Shown: positions 1 through 8,866, numbered from the stretch's first letter. The stretch: 64,000 nucleotides of DNA from Komagataeibacter saccharivorans (GCF_003207825.1 NZ_NKTY01000001.1:124001-188000), one strand, 5' to 3'. Program-made: numbers and translations. Notes: generated from the letters alone by a model not told the origin.

Positions 1-1111
1 CATGGGTATGGGCCATGGCGCGGGCGGTTTCCTCCACCGCTTCCAGCCCGCTGGCTGAACTGTGGACGATCACCTCCGCCGAGGAAATCACTTCCCGCGC
101 GCGCTTGCTGATCTGAGCGCCGGAATGGGTGATCTCATCCACGGTTGCGGCGGTTTCCTGCACGGCGGCGAACTGTTCTTCCACACTCGCGGCCTGCTGC
201 TGGGTGGATGCACGGATCTCCGCCACGGCGGCATCAAGGTTCTGGGTGACTTCCCCGCTCTGCCGGGCGATTTCGCGCAGCCCGTCGATCATCCGGTTCA
301 GTCCCGCCGCAAGGCGCGCGACCTCGTCACGTTCCTCGCCCATGCCGCCAACCTTGGCGCGGGTGGCAAGGTCGCCCTGCCCCACACGTTCCATTACATG
401 CATGATGGATGATATAGGCTCCATGATCGACCGGCGGGTCCAGAAGGTGACGATCAGCGCCACCACAACCGCGACCCCCATGCCAATGGCAAGCGAACGG
501 CGGCTGTAATCATAGGATGCCGCCCCCTGCGTTTCCGCCACCTGCACCCCGTGATCCAGCAGGGACGCCGCCCGCCCGACCAGCATGTCGATCGACTGTT
601 CGCGGCTGTCGATGCGCGATGCCTGCTCGCGCACGCTGTCATCATTCGTCGCCCGCATGGCCTGGAACAGCAGCCCCGCGCCATGGGTATCCATCTGGAA
701 CTGGCTGGAAATATCACGTAGCTGGCTGGCTACGGTATTGAACATCTCGCGCTGGTCATCGCTGCGGGCAAGGCGTCCGGCCTCTTCCGCGCGTGACAGC
801 ACGCCTGCCAGCAGCCCTTCTTCCTCGCGCGCCTTTTCGTCCCAGCTTGCAATGGCATCTTCCAGCACGGCAGGCGCGGTCTGGAAATCACGCGCGTAAT
901 AATGCGCCAGAATGGCGAGACGCCGGGCGACAAGATCGTTTTCGTTCGCACGGATATGGGTCAGTTCACGATAGACCGACAGGTCGCGCGTGACGATGAT
1001 GGTCATTTCATCGCGCACCTCCCGGATCTGCCCCAGCGCGTAGATACCCAGCGATACCAGCAGCAGGACACCGACCATGAAGCCGAACAGCAGGCGATTG
1101 GCGATTGTCAC
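1..1111 (-). CDS. Methyl-accepting chemotaxis protein, C-terminus cut by window edge
   Basis: Transmembrane chemoreceptor; 370 residues are visible and the rest of the signalling hairpin lies off the left edge. TM1 is near residues 6-25 (LLFGFMVGVLLLVSLGIYAL), followed by a sensor region of about 175 residues that looks all-helical (four-helix-bundle type). TM2 is near 203-222, then a HAMP segment beginning MEPISSIMHVMERV and the start of the methyl-accepting coiled coil (STQQQAASVEEQFAAVQET). The start is GTG: an in-frame TGA lies just upstream, and GGAG precedes it. It is the fourth gene of the operon, 6 bp after the second CheW. The ligand cannot be inferred. Family is certain; the pathway (flagellar or alternative) is not. 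Confidence 0.9.
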   Translation of the reverse strand, partial: MTIANRLLFGFMVGVLLLVSLGIYALGQIREVRDEMTIIVTRDLSVYRELTHIRANENDLVARRLAILAHYYARDFQTAPAVLEDAIASWDEKAREEEGLLAGVLSRAEEAGRLARSDDQREMFNTVASQLRDISSQFQMDTHGAGLLFQAMRATNDDSVREQASRIDSREQSIDMLVGRAASLLDHGVQVAETQGAASYDYSRRSLAIGMGVAVVVALIVTFWTRRSIMEPISSIMHVMERVGQGDLATRAKVGGMGEERDEVARLAAGLNRMIDGLREIARQSGEVTQNLDAAVAEIRASTQQQAASVEEQFAAVQETAATVDEITHSGAQISKRAREVISSAEVIVHSSASGLEAVEETARAMAHTH

Positions 1112-1117
1112 GGGATT

Positions 1118-1654
1118 TCACACTCCGACATAACGGGAAGAAAACAGGCGCGCGGGGTCGATGACCGTCAGGCTGCGCCCGTCGGGCAGGCCAACCTGCG
1201 GAAAGCCGGACGGGGTCAGCGGCGCGGGCGTTCCGGCCACGTCCACCGTACCGGCCGCCGATGTGGCCAGAAGGGCGATGCGACCGAGCGGGATACTGGA
1301 AACCGAGCGCAGCAGCAGCATCACGCCCGGCTTTTCCAGCCGCGCCCCACCCAGCAGCACCGACAGGTCGAACACGGTATACAGATCACCCTGATAACCA
1401 TGCACGCCCCGCACGCCGGGGGGACAGTCCGGGCGACGGGGCATATCGCTCCATACCGGATCGGTCACGCGCAGCACGGCATGCAGGTCCACCCCGCACG
1501 CCTGCCCCGCCAGATCAAGCATGACAAGCGGTCGGGCCGCCATGGCATGCCGGTCATCCCCGCCCCGCGCCGCCATGCTGCGCGCGCGGGCATGCATGAC
1601 GCGGCGGGCAAAATCGTCCCGGCCGATGGGCTGCGTCTCCCCGTCATTCCCCAT
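1118..1654 (-). CDS. CheW-like chemotaxis coupling protein
   Basis: Scaffold that couples a receptor to a CheA kinase. 178 residues. The CheW fold is visible from about residue 45: LVMLDLAGQACGVDL, then RVTDPVW, GVRGVHGYQGDLYTVFDLSV with the typical G-x-x-x-x-x-G...V-x-D core, and VDVAGTPA near the end. The first ~40 residues are an Arg-rich extension. The ATG overlaps the stop of the upstream cheR by one base (TGATG), showing translational coupling. It is one of two CheW homologues in the operon, and they are not close copies. No regulatory signal seen. Confidence 0.85.
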   Translation of the reverse strand: MGNDGETQPIGRDDFARRVMHARARSMAARGGDDRHAMAARPLVMLDLAGQACGVDLHAVLRVTDPVWSDMPRRPDCPPGVRGVHGYQGDLYTVFDLSVLLGGARLEKPGVMLLLRSVSSIPLGRIALLATSAAGTVDVAGTPAPLTPSGFPQVGLPDGRSLTVIDPARLFSSRYVGV

Positions 1655-3030
1655 CACGAGGAGACCCGCGCATCCCGCGCCACCGGCATGTCACCGACCT
1701 GCTGCGCCAGCCGGAGCAGACCGCCCGCGGTCAGTCCGCCCCCATCGGGCAGGATCGTGTCGGGCGGGCAGCGGCGCACCAGTGCGATCATCTGCTCGCG
1801 CAGCCTGCGCGCCTGCGCCCGCCCACCGGCTTCTTCCAGCAGGCGGGCGAGGTAGCAATGCGCCATGACATGGTTGCGGCACAGATAGATGACCCGGCGG
1901 AACGATTCTTCCGCCTGCAGGCAGGAACCTTCGCCCCATGCCAGCACGGCGAACAGGAAGTGAATGCTGGCATCGACGGGATTGCGCGCCAGATAGTCAC
2001 GGCACATCTGCATGCCGCGCCGGACATGGCCGCTATCGGCCACACGCCTGATCTCGGCGGCGATGCCGGCGCTGTCCACGCTTTGTGCGGGCGGCGCGTC
2101 ATACACCGGCCTGCGCCGGGGGACGGCGGGAGGCGCTGGCGGCATCGGGGCCGGTTCACACGCTGGCGGCACGCGGAAAGCCAGCGTGCCGGGCAGGCGC
2201 ACGGTTTCAAGAAGCGGCGCGAAATCGCATAGCGGTTCGGAATGCCCCTGCAGAAGCCAGCCTTCGGGCGCAAGCCGACCGGCCATGGCTTTTACCAGGG
2301 CCGCCACCTGCGCCTGTTCAAAATAGATCAGCACATTGCGGCACAGGATCAGATCGAAGGGACCGGCAGGCCCGCAATCGGGCTGCAGCAGGTCAAGGAT
2401 GTTGCTGTAGCGGAAGCGGACCATGCGGCGGTAACGCTCATGCAGCCGCCATGTGCGCGGGGTTACGGGGGTAAACCAGCCCTGACGCCGGGCGGGGGGA
2501 ATGTCGCGCAGGGTCCATGCACTGAATTCCGCCTGCCGGGCCTGTTCCAGCGCACGGCTGCTTATGTCGGTGCCAAGGATCTCGATATGCCAGTCGCATG
2601 GCTCCATCCCCGCTTCTTCCAGAAGGCGGGTCAGCAGGATGGCGATGGAATAGGGTTCCGCCCCGTTGGAGCAGCCGACACTCCATATCCGCAGATGGCG
2701 GGTTGCGGCAGCCCTGCGGATCAGTTGTGGCAGGATGGTATGTTCAAGCGCCTGAAACTGCTCGGCATAACGGAAGAAGAATGTTTCCCCGATCGTGATG
2801 GCGGATTCCAGTTCCTGCCATTCGGCATCCCCGCGCGCACCATCGGACAGGAGCGCGAGATAGTCATGACACGTGGCACAGCCATGCAGAAGCATACGCG
2901 CGCCCACCGCCTGTTTCAGCAGGTCGGTCTTGTCCACGTAGTAATGCAGCCCGGTGCGCTGGGTCACGGCACTGACCAGCCGCCGGAAACCCGCAGGCGG
3001 AAAGGCCACCGATCCGGTCATGGCCTGCAT
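1654..3030 (-). CDS. CheR-type protein-glutamate methyltransferase with C-terminal TPR-like region (WspC-like)
   Basis: SAM-dependent methyltransferase that methylates glutamates of the receptor's signalling domain. 458 residues, against about 280 for simple CheR. The all-alpha N-terminal domain covers roughly 10-80. The methyltransferase domain shows the SAM motif LRIWSVGCSNGAEPYSIAI, EILGTDIS and FDLILCRNVLIYF. After a Pro-rich linker (about 290-320) come helical repeats around 330-430 (DASIHFLFAVLAWGEG, AHCYLARLLEEAGG) that look like tetratricopeptides. CheR-TPR is the WspC architecture of alternative chemosensory systems. It overlaps both neighbouring CheW genes, so the three are coupled. 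Confidence 0.9.
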   Translation of the reverse strand: MQAMTGSVAFPPAGFRRLVSAVTQRTGLHYYVDKTDLLKQAVGARMLLHGCATCHDYLALLSDGARGDAEWQELESAITIGETFFFRYAEQFQALEHTILPQLIRRAAATRHLRIWSVGCSNGAEPYSIAILLTRLLEEAGMEPCDWHIEILGTDISSRALEQARQAEFSAWTLRDIPPARRQGWFTPVTPRTWRLHERYRRMVRFRYSNILDLLQPDCGPAGPFDLILCRNVLIYFEQAQVAALVKAMAGRLAPEGWLLQGHSEPLCDFAPLLETVRLPGTLAFRVPPACEPAPMPPAPPAVPRRRPVYDAPPAQSVDSAGIAAEIRRVADSGHVRRGMQMCRDYLARNPVDASIHFLFAVLAWGEGSCLQAEESFRRVIYLCRNHVMAHCYLARLLEEAGGRAQARRLREQMIALVRRCPPDTILPDGGGLTAGGLLRLAQQVGDMPVARDARVSS

Positions 3031-3599
3031 TCCCCTTCCCCTTCGTCAGCCGCCCATAATGCGGCGCGGGCACGCGTGCGTTCCATCAGGTCATCAAGGC
3101 GCATGCGCTCATCCCGGCTCAGGATGTCGGACATATGCAGCATAAATGCAATACTGCCATCCTTCAGTTCCAGTTCCTGCCCCGTGGCATGTGCGACCTG
3201 CGGGCCGCCGTCCAACATGCCGGGCGACACGGTTGCAGGGTGCGCGACCTCGCACGCCATGTCCACCAGCAGCGCCACCTGCCCGCCACCGGGCAGGCTG
3301 CACAGAAGCAGCGGGCGGTAGAGCAGGTCCACCGGCTGGCTGAGCGCCTGCGTCCGCTCCCCCAGCAGGACGCCCAGATCCAGCACCACGACCATTGCCG
3401 CCCCCAGCCGGAACCAGCCCGATACATGCGGCGGCATGACTGCCATGGGCAGCAGTTCAGGCACCGGCATGCATTCACGCACCACCAGCCCCGCAGGCAG
3501 CCCATACTGCCGCGCGCCCACCCGAAAGATCATGACGGGCGCTGCATTGGCGCGGGCATGTTCCTGCCCGCTGCCGTTATGTGTTCTGGCGTGATCCAT
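3018..3599 (-). CDS. CheW-like coupling protein, first gene of the chemosensory operon in view
   Basis: 193 residues. CheW signature: MIFRVGARQYGLPAGLVVREC, then GWFRLGAAMVVVLDLGVLLG and VALLVDMACEVAHP. A C-terminal tail (DILSRDERMRLDDLMERT) extends past the fold, as in WspD-like proteins. I chose the ATG that gives MDHARTHNG; an ATG 51 bases upstream would add a Cys-rich stretch unlike CheW. The end overlaps the start of cheR by 13 bases. Together with the downstream CheR-TPR, second CheW and receptor this is most of a Wsp-type set. CheA, CheB and the output protein are not in view. Confidence 0.82.
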   Translation of the reverse strand: MDHARTHNGSGQEHARANAAPVMIFRVGARQYGLPAGLVVRECMPVPELLPMAVMPPHVSGWFRLGAAMVVVLDLGVLLGERTQALSQPVDLLYRPLLLCSLPGGGQVALLVDMACEVAHPATVSPGMLDGGPQVAHATGQELELKDGSIAFMLHMSDILSRDERMRLDDLMERTRARAALWAADEGEGECRP

Positions 3600-3733
3600 G
3601 CCGGTGCCGCAACCTGCTGTTTCCCATATGCACAAGGCAGAAGTTTGCATTTAATACAAGCCGTCGCTACCTCGGTCAGGAATGCGTTTCCTACAATCCG
3701 GGGAAGCTGCCCCGTGGCCGGAGTCTTGTTTTG

Positions 3734-4141
3734 ATGGACAGTTCCTTTTCCAACCGTTCCCAGGACCGTGCACTGCCACCCGAAACCGGTAGCGGAAAAG
3801 GGTGGGGCGTGGCGCGTATCGTGCGGGTCGCGGTGTGGTCCGTTTTCTACTTCCTGTTCTATCTGGTGCAGCAGGTATCCGAACTGGTGGCCCCGCTTGT
3901 CCTGATCCTTGGCATTGGATGGAGCGCGCTGCCCCATATCGTGGGCATCGTCAGCAGCGCCGCGGGTGGCGACCCGCAGACCCGCGACATGATCGCGCGC
4001 GTGGCGCATTCCATCCCCGACCATGTGGAGTTCGGATCGCACCTGCTTACACCGTCATCGCTGGTATTCGACGGGCTGCTGCTCATGGCCGCCGCCGCCC
4101 TGTGCGCCACATTGTCGACCATCGCCGCGCGTACCATGTAA
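3734..4141 (+). CDS. Small membrane protein upstream of ftsE, function unknown
   Basis: 135 residues. I do not recognise a named family. There are two hydrophobic stretches: about 31-60 (VWSVFYFLFYLVQQVSELVA, running on into VLILGIG), possibly a hairpin, and about 112-130 (LVFDGLLLMAAAALCATLST). The N-terminal 25 residues are polar. It ends 21 bp before ftsE on the same strand and ftsE-ftsX overlap, so it is probably the first gene of that unit. Start chosen at the ATG giving MDSSFSNRS; the open frame continues upstream but the extra residues are Cys/Arg-rich and look non-coding. A role with FtsEX is suggested only by position. Confidence 0.7.
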   Translation: MDSSFSNRSQDRALPPETGSGKGWGVARIVRVAVWSVFYFLFYLVQQVSELVAPLVLILGIGWSALPHIVGIVSSAAGGDPQTRDMIARVAHSIPDHVEFGSHLLTPSSLVFDGLLLMAAAALCATLSTIAARTM

Positions 4142-4162
4142 GCCCATCAGGGACACATCCCC

Positions 4163-4834
4163 ATGTTCCGCCTGCACGATGTCAGTTACGCCTATGGTGG
4201 CAGCCGCACGGCGCAAGCCGCGCTGTCGCATATCAGCCTGGATGTGCCGCAGGGTGAATTCCGCTGGCTGCTGGGGCCATCGGGGGCGGGAAAATCGTCC
4301 CTTCTGTCCATTCTGGCGCTGGAGGCGCAGGCCAGTGCGGGCATGGTGGAAATACTGGGCGTGCCCGTCATGCAGGCGCGACGCGGTGCGCTTGCGCGGC
4401 TGCGGCGGCGCATTGGCGCCGTGTATCAGGATTTCCGCCTGCTGCCCGACCTGAACGTATTTGACAATGTGGCCCTGCCGCTGCGGCTCCAGCACCGCGC
4501 GGAAGCCGAAATCAGCCACGAGGTACATGCCATCATGAAATGGGTGGGGCTGGAAACCCGGCTGGACGCCCTGCCGCCGCAGCTTTCGGGCGGGGAGCAG
4601 CAGCGCGTGGCGATCGCGCGCGCGGTGATCTACCGCCCTGCCCTGCTGGTGGCGGATGAACCGACCAACGCGCTTGACGACCGTCAGGCCGCGCGCCTGC
4701 TTGCGATGTTCCACCGTCTGGCGGAACTGGGCACCACCATCGTGGTTGCGACCCATAACGATTCCATCGTGCGCAAATACCCTGCCCCCGCCATCGAACT
4801 GGCGCATGGTCATCTGGTGCGGGATTACCGCTGA
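4163..4834 (+). CDS. ftsE: Cell division ATP-binding protein FtsE
   Basis: ATPase of the FtsEX complex, which links the divisome to activation of septal peptidoglycan hydrolases at the inner membrane. 223 residues, normal length. Visible motifs: Walker A GPSGAGKSS, Q-loop YQDFRLLPDLNVFDNV, ABC signature LSGGEQQRVAIARA, Walker B LLVADEPTN and the switch histidine in VVATHN. The start has AGGGACA upstream. It overlaps ftsX by one base. The window also holds an EnvC-like protein at about 49-50 kb, the usual downstream partner of FtsEX. Very sure. Confidence 0.97.
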   Translation: MFRLHDVSYAYGGSRTAQAALSHISLDVPQGEFRWLLGPSGAGKSSLLSILALEAQASAGMVEILGVPVMQARRGALARLRRRIGAVYQDFRLLPDLNVFDNVALPLRLQHRAEAEISHEVHAIMKWVGLETRLDALPPQLSGGEQQRVAIARAVIYRPALLVADEPTNALDDRQAARLLAMFHRLAELGTTIVVATHNDSIVRKYPAPAIELAHGHLVRDYR

Positions 4835-5781
4835 TGGCCCGGCAGCGCTACCATGACGGACTGGCCCTGCATCAGGCGCTGCCGGGGCGTTTCCTGCCCT
4901 TCCTTGTCGGGGCCATGACATTTCTTGCGGCCCTTGCGCTGGCGGGCGGCATCGCGGCCCATGCCCTGTCGCAACGCTGGACGCATGGCGCAGGCGCGGT
5001 CACGACCGTACAGGTACCAAACCCCGATGACCCTGCGGCCGCGAATGCCGGGGGCGCTTCCCCCGCCGCGACGCGCATCCACGCCGTGCAGGACATCCTT
5101 GCCACCACGCCCGCCATTACCGCCGCCCACCGCCTGACGGATGCGGAACTGCGCGCGCTGCTGGCCCCGTGGATCGAACAGACCGGTGATGGCAGCCTGC
5201 CGCTTCCCGCCGTGATCGAGGTCCATATCGCCCCCACTCGCAACCCCGACAATGCCCTGCTGGCGCGGTTGCAGGCCAGCGCGCCGGGAACCATGGTGGA
5301 GCATGACAGCGTATGGAGTGACAGGCTTGCAGCCCTGGCGGGCAGTCTTCAGGCCTGTGCGCTGCTGGCGGTGCTGATTGTCATGACGGTTGCGGTATGC
5401 GTGGTCATGGCCGCCACCCGCGCGGGGCTTCAGACCCGGCGACAGGCCATTGCGCTGATCCATTCGCTGGGTGCGACCGATGGGTACATATCCGGCCGGT
5501 TTTCCAGCCGTGTGGGGCTGCTGGCCCTTGGCGGCGGGTTATGCGGGGGTGTCCTCGCCCTGCCCATGCTGCTGGCCATGTCCCATCTCGCAGCGCCCTT
5601 CACCGCCACGACCGATACCCTGCCCACCATGGGCATGGAGTGGCGCAATCCGCGCATGCTGCTCGATCTGCTGCCGCATGCGCTGTTATGGATGTTGCTG
5701 GCCCTGCCCCCCGCAGCCGGGCTTACGGGATGGATCACGACGCAACTGACGGTCCGGGCGTGGCTGCGTCGCCTGCCATGA
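4834..5781 (+). CDS. ftsX: Cell division permease-like protein FtsX
   Basis: Membrane partner of FtsE; its periplasmic loop controls EnvC-type hydrolase activators. 315 residues. TM1 is near 28-50 (FLVGAMTFLAALALAGGI), followed by a periplasmic domain of about 120 residues with an Ala/Pro-rich start. Three further TM segments follow: near 172-195 (LLAVLIVMTVAVCVVMAAT), 226-248 and 284-305 (WMLLALPPAAGLTG). The cytoplasmic helix ALIHSLGATDGYI is the FtsX/MacB-type coupling element. Its stop overlaps the start of the next gene by three bases (ATGA). Confidence 0.95.
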   Translation: MARQRYHDGLALHQALPGRFLPFLVGAMTFLAALALAGGIAAHALSQRWTHGAGAVTTVQVPNPDDPAAANAGGASPAATRIHAVQDILATTPAITAAHRLTDAELRALLAPWIEQTGDGSLPLPAVIEVHIAPTRNPDNALLARLQASAPGTMVEHDSVWSDRLAALAGSLQACALLAVLIVMTVAVCVVMAATRAGLQTRRQAIALIHSLGATDGYISGRFSSRVGLLALGGGLCGGVLALPMLLAMSHLAAPFTATTDTLPTMGMEWRNPRMLLDLLPHALLWMLLALPPAAGLTGWITTQLTVRAWLRRLP

Positions 5782-6440
5782 AATCGCGCCTGCGCGTACG
5801 CACCCGGCTTCGTCGCACGGTGATCGGGACCGGCCTGCTGGTGGCCATCATCGCATGGGTCAGCGGACTGGGGTGGTTCATCCATGACGCGATGCGCGCC
5901 CCTGCCCCGCCACCGCATTCGGACGGGATCGTGGCGCTGACAGGTGGACAGGGCCGGATCGAGGAATCCCTGCGCCTGCTGGCCCGGGGCGATGCCGACA
6001 GGCTGCTTATTTCGGGCGTGGACCTGCATGCGACACTGGGGGATTTCCTGCGCCACCAGCCGCAACCCGTGCCGCTGCGGCTGTGGTCACGTACCACGCT
6101 GGGCCGCCGCGCCACGTCCACGCTGGGCAATGCGGATGAAACGGCGGCGTGGGTGCGTGACCATGACATTCACAGTCTGATCGTCGTCACGGCGGGCTAT
6201 CATATCCGCCGCGCCATGCTGGAGATTTCGCGCACCGCGCCCGATGTCCGGCTCCACGCCTACCCGATCCGATCCCCCGCACTGCGTCACCTGCTGCATC
6301 CCGCCACGCTGCGGCTTATGGTGCTGGAATATGATAAATGGCTGCTGGCCTGTCTGGACATGGCGCGACTGACCCGTCCGGTGCATACCCTGTTCAACCA
6401 TGGCGATACCCGCCCCGGCATCGGCCCCCATATGGGCTGA
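5778..6440 (+). CDS. YdcF-like DUF218 envelope protein
   Basis: 220 residues. One N-terminal TM helix (about 14-35: TVIGTGLLVAIIAWVSGLGW) anchors an external DUF218 domain. The DUF218 landmarks are present: DGIVALTGGQGRIEESL, RLLISGVD, TLGNADETAAWVRDH and VVTAGYHIRRAMLEI. The family includes SanA/YdcF proteins linked to cell-wall or polysaccharide metabolism, but no reaction is firmly known. The ATG overlaps the ftsX stop; the long open frame upstream is out-of-frame ftsX sequence and is not used. Placed between ftsEX and plsC. Confidence 0.88.
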   Translation: MKSRLRVRTRLRRTVIGTGLLVAIIAWVSGLGWFIHDAMRAPAPPPHSDGIVALTGGQGRIEESLRLLARGDADRLLISGVDLHATLGDFLRHQPQPVPLRLWSRTTLGRRATSTLGNADETAAWVRDHDIHSLIVVTAGYHIRRAMLEISRTAPDVRLHAYPIRSPALRHLLHPATLRLMVLEYDKWLLACLDMARLTRPVHTLFNHGDTRPGIGPHMG

Positions 6441-6502
6441 CAGGGCGGATGGCTTGTCCTGCGGGCGGTTTTCTGGTGTTAGGGTAGCCGCCTTCCGCAC
6501 TG

Positions 6503-7249
6503 ATGGACCCGTTTGTGATGACCGTACTGCGCGCGCTTGCATTCAACCTGTATTTCATACTGCTGACCATCGTGATGGGGATCATGGCCTTTCCCATCCG
6601 GCTGGTCGCACCGGGACGCGCGCTTGCCTATGCCAAGCTGTGGACGGCGCTGACCCTGCGCGGGCTGTGCCGTATCTGCAATATCGACATACAGGTCAGC
6701 GGCAGGGAGAACCTGCCCGCCGGTCCGTGCCTGCTGGCATGCCAGCACCAGTCCATGTTTGACACGCTGGTATGGATGAATCTGGTGCCGCGCCCGACCT
6801 ATGTGATGAAACGGGAACTGGAGCGCATTCCACTGGTCGGTCCCATGCTGCGGCTGAGCGGCATGATCCCCGTTGACCGCGATGGCAAGGCCAGGGCCCT
6901 GCGCGCCCTGCTGGCCGAGGCGGATCGGGCCGTAAGCGACAATCGCCAGATCATCATCTTCCCCGAAGGCACGCGCAGGCCGCCCGGCGCGCCGATTTCC
7001 CTTCAGCCTGGAATCGCCGCCCTGTCCGGCCATACCCGCGTGCCGGTCATTCCCGTCGCTACCGATGCGGGACTGCACTGGGGGCCCAATGCGCTGGTCA
7101 AACAGCCGGGCACGATCCACATCGTCATTGGCGCGCCGCTGCCCGATGGCCTGCGTCGCGCGCAGCTTCTGCCCGCCATTGGCGCGGCATGGCGGGAACT
7201 GTGCGCGGACCATGCCCTGCCGCTTCCCGCACCCGATACGACGCCCTGA
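6503..7249 (+). CDS. plsC: 1-acyl-sn-glycerol-3-phosphate acyltransferase PlsC
   Basis: Transfers an acyl chain to lysophosphatidic acid to give phosphatidic acid, the second acylation of phospholipid synthesis, at the inner membrane. 248 residues. N-terminal membrane segment about 11-33. Acyltransferase motif I is HQSMFDTLVW (H-x4-D), motif II is VMKRELERIPLVG, motif III is FPEGTRRPPG and motif IV is PVIPVATDAG. It stands 62 bp after the DUF218 gene and faces phaR, 24 bp away. The window also holds psd and pssA, so several phospholipid steps are close together. Confidence 0.95.
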   Translation: MDPFVMTVLRALAFNLYFILLTIVMGIMAFPIRLVAPGRALAYAKLWTALTLRGLCRICNIDIQVSGRENLPAGPCLLACQHQSMFDTLVWMNLVPRPTYVMKRELERIPLVGPMLRLSGMIPVDRDGKARALRALLAEADRAVSDNRQIIIFPEGTRRPPGAPISLQPGIAALSGHTRVPVIPVATDAGLHWGPNALVKQPGTIHIVIGAPLPDGLRRAQLLPAIGAAWRELCADHALPLPAPDTTP

Positions 7250-7273
7250 TTACACGAACACCTTCCGACAGGG

Positions 7274-7810
7274 TCAGTCGGATGTGCCCGCGCGATCGGT
7301 CCCGTTATCCAGCCGGGTCTGAAGGGTTTCAACCTGCTGGCGCAGGTCCATGATTTCCTGCAGCAGGTTTTCCACCGTGCGGTTACCGGTCCGCTCCACC
7401 GCATAAAGCGATGTAAACAGCGACATCGCCTGTCGCACGACGGCGGCATTTTCCTGTCCCAGCCCATCCACCGTGCCGCCCGGCGGTTGCTGGTCCATGA
7501 ATTCGCCCATCATGCGTTCCAGATAATCGGAAACCTCGCCCTGCCGGCTATGGCCATAGCAGCGTATGAGCTGCCGCAGGAACGCCACGGGCAGCATGGC
7601 GCGACCACGCGTTTCCTCCTCCAGCATGACCTGTGCCAGAACGCCGCGCGTTATGTCATCGCCGGTCCGGGCGTCGAGAATGACAAACCCCCGGTCCTGC
7701 TTGACCATATCCATAAGGTTCTCAAGCGTAATATATGCAGAAAGCTCGGTATCGTACAGCCGTCGATTTGCATATTTCTTGATTACGACCGGAGCGGGAG
7801 ATACCGACAA
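7274..7810 (-). CDS. phaR: Polyhydroxyalkanoate synthesis regulator PhaR
   Basis: DNA- and PHB-binding repressor of phasin/PHA genes. 178 residues from the chosen start. The conserved N-terminal DNA-binding domain is clear: VVIKKYANRRLYDTELSAYI, NLMDMVKQDRGFVILDARTG, then the accumulation-associated domain (GVLAQVMLEEETRGRAMLP, FLRQLIRCYGHS). The C-terminus is a predicted coiled coil (MDLRQQVETLQTRL). No ATG lies close to the domain start; the only nearby candidate is TTG at 7810, with AGGAAGG just upstream but close. Longer starts exist in the open frame but add sequence unlike PhaR. No PHA synthase or phasin gene is in the window. Confidence 0.85.
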   Translation of the reverse strand: MSVSPAPVVIKKYANRRLYDTELSAYITLENLMDMVKQDRGFVILDARTGDDITRGVLAQVMLEEETRGRAMLPVAFLRQLIRCYGHSRQGEVSDYLERMMGEFMDQQPPGGTVDGLGQENAAVVRQAMSLFTSLYAVERTGNRTVENLLQEIMDLRQQVETLQTRLDNGTDRAGTSD

Positions 7811-8134
7811 ATGCCTTCCTTTCCGCGTGAAACAGGCGCCTGCCGCCCGATTGGCCGTGACACCGGCTTCATGCAATGGATGCCACAGGGAAACCGGCCT
7901 TACTGTATCCCATAATACAGGGGCGGACCATGCGGCCTGAAACACTTTAACAGACGGCCCGCACAGGATTGCAGCGCCCTGCCAACGCGTGCCACGCGAT
8001 CCGATACGATCAGCACCGGGCATCATGCTGCCCCCGCCCGCCCGGCAGGGCCATTTTTCCCATCACGACATGACAGGCACGAACAGACCAGCAGGGGACT
8101 GTTTCAATGCAAAACCCGATCGTGACATATTATT
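7811..8134. other. Non-coding stretch between phaR and gloB
   Basis: 324 bases between the phaR start and the gloB stop, both minus strand. It should hold the phaR promoter and the end of the gloB transcript. It is somewhat richer in A and T near 8100-8160. I see no convincing hairpin with a T-run, no promoter I would defend and no small gene with a ribosome site. Confidence 0.6.
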
Positions 8135-8866
8135 TCAGAAATTATCCTTCTCTTTTCGCAATCGTGCAAGGGTCGGCGCATCCGCGGCACGCAGGAAGGG
8201 GTTGGTCGCCCGTTCCACCCCAAGCCTTACCGGCACGGTCGCAAGCCCCCTGCGGCGCAGGTCGGCCACCTGTTGCGCGCGTGCCTGCACGGCCGCGTTG
8301 TCGGGATCGACATGCAGGGCGAAACGCGCGTTTGACTGCGTGTATTCGTGGCCACAGCATATCAGCGTATCGTCCGGCAGGGTGGCGATGCGCTGAAGGC
8401 TTGTAAACATATCCGCAGGCGTGCCCTCAAACAGTCGCCCACAGCCCATGCTGAACAGCGTATCGCCGCAGAACAGGGCGGGACCGGCGGGAAAGTAATA
8501 CGATACCTCCCCCGATGTATGGCCAGGCGTCGCGATGACCTGCGCCTGCACCTGCCCCAGCGTGACGACATCGCCGTCCTTCACCGCGACATCAAGGGCG
8601 GGCAGACGGCGGGCATCCGCTGCCGCCCCCACGATCCGCGCGCCATAACGCTGGCGCAGGGCAGCGGCAGCGGCGATATGGTCGGCATGGTGATGGGTCA
8701 GGAAAATCATGTCCAGCCTGCCGCCCGCCGCGTCAATGGCAGCGACCAGCGGCGCTTCTTCCGCCGGATCTATCATGCCAGCCGCCCCGGTCGCGCCGTC
8801 ATGCACGAACCATGCATAATTATCCGACAGGATGGGAATCGCCTTGATGGAAAGATGCCGTGTCAT
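8135..8866 (-). CDS. gloB: Hydroxyacylglutathione hydrolase (glyoxalase II)
   Basis: Hydrolyses S-lactoylglutathione to D-lactate and glutathione, the second glyoxalase step for methylglyoxal detoxification. 243 residues, typical. The metallo-beta-lactamase motif THHHADH is present, with GHTSGEVSYYF, CGDTLFSMGCGR and CGHEYTQSNARFA giving the remaining metal ligands and the family's C-terminal signature. The start is the ATG giving MTRHLSIK, preceded by GGAGG; the open frame upstream is not coding. Transcribed away from the methyltransferase at 8950. Confidence 0.96.
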   Translation of the reverse strand: MTRHLSIKAIPILSDNYAWFVHDGATGAAGMIDPAEEAPLVAAIDAAGGRLDMIFLTHHHADHIAAAAALRQRYGARIVGAAADARRLPALDVAVKDGDVVTLGQVQAQVIATPGHTSGEVSYYFPAGPALFCGDTLFSMGCGRLFEGTPADMFTSLQRIATLPDDTLICCGHEYTQSNARFALHVDPDNAAVQARAQQVADLRRRGLATVPVRLGVERATNPFLRAADAPTLARLRKEKDNF

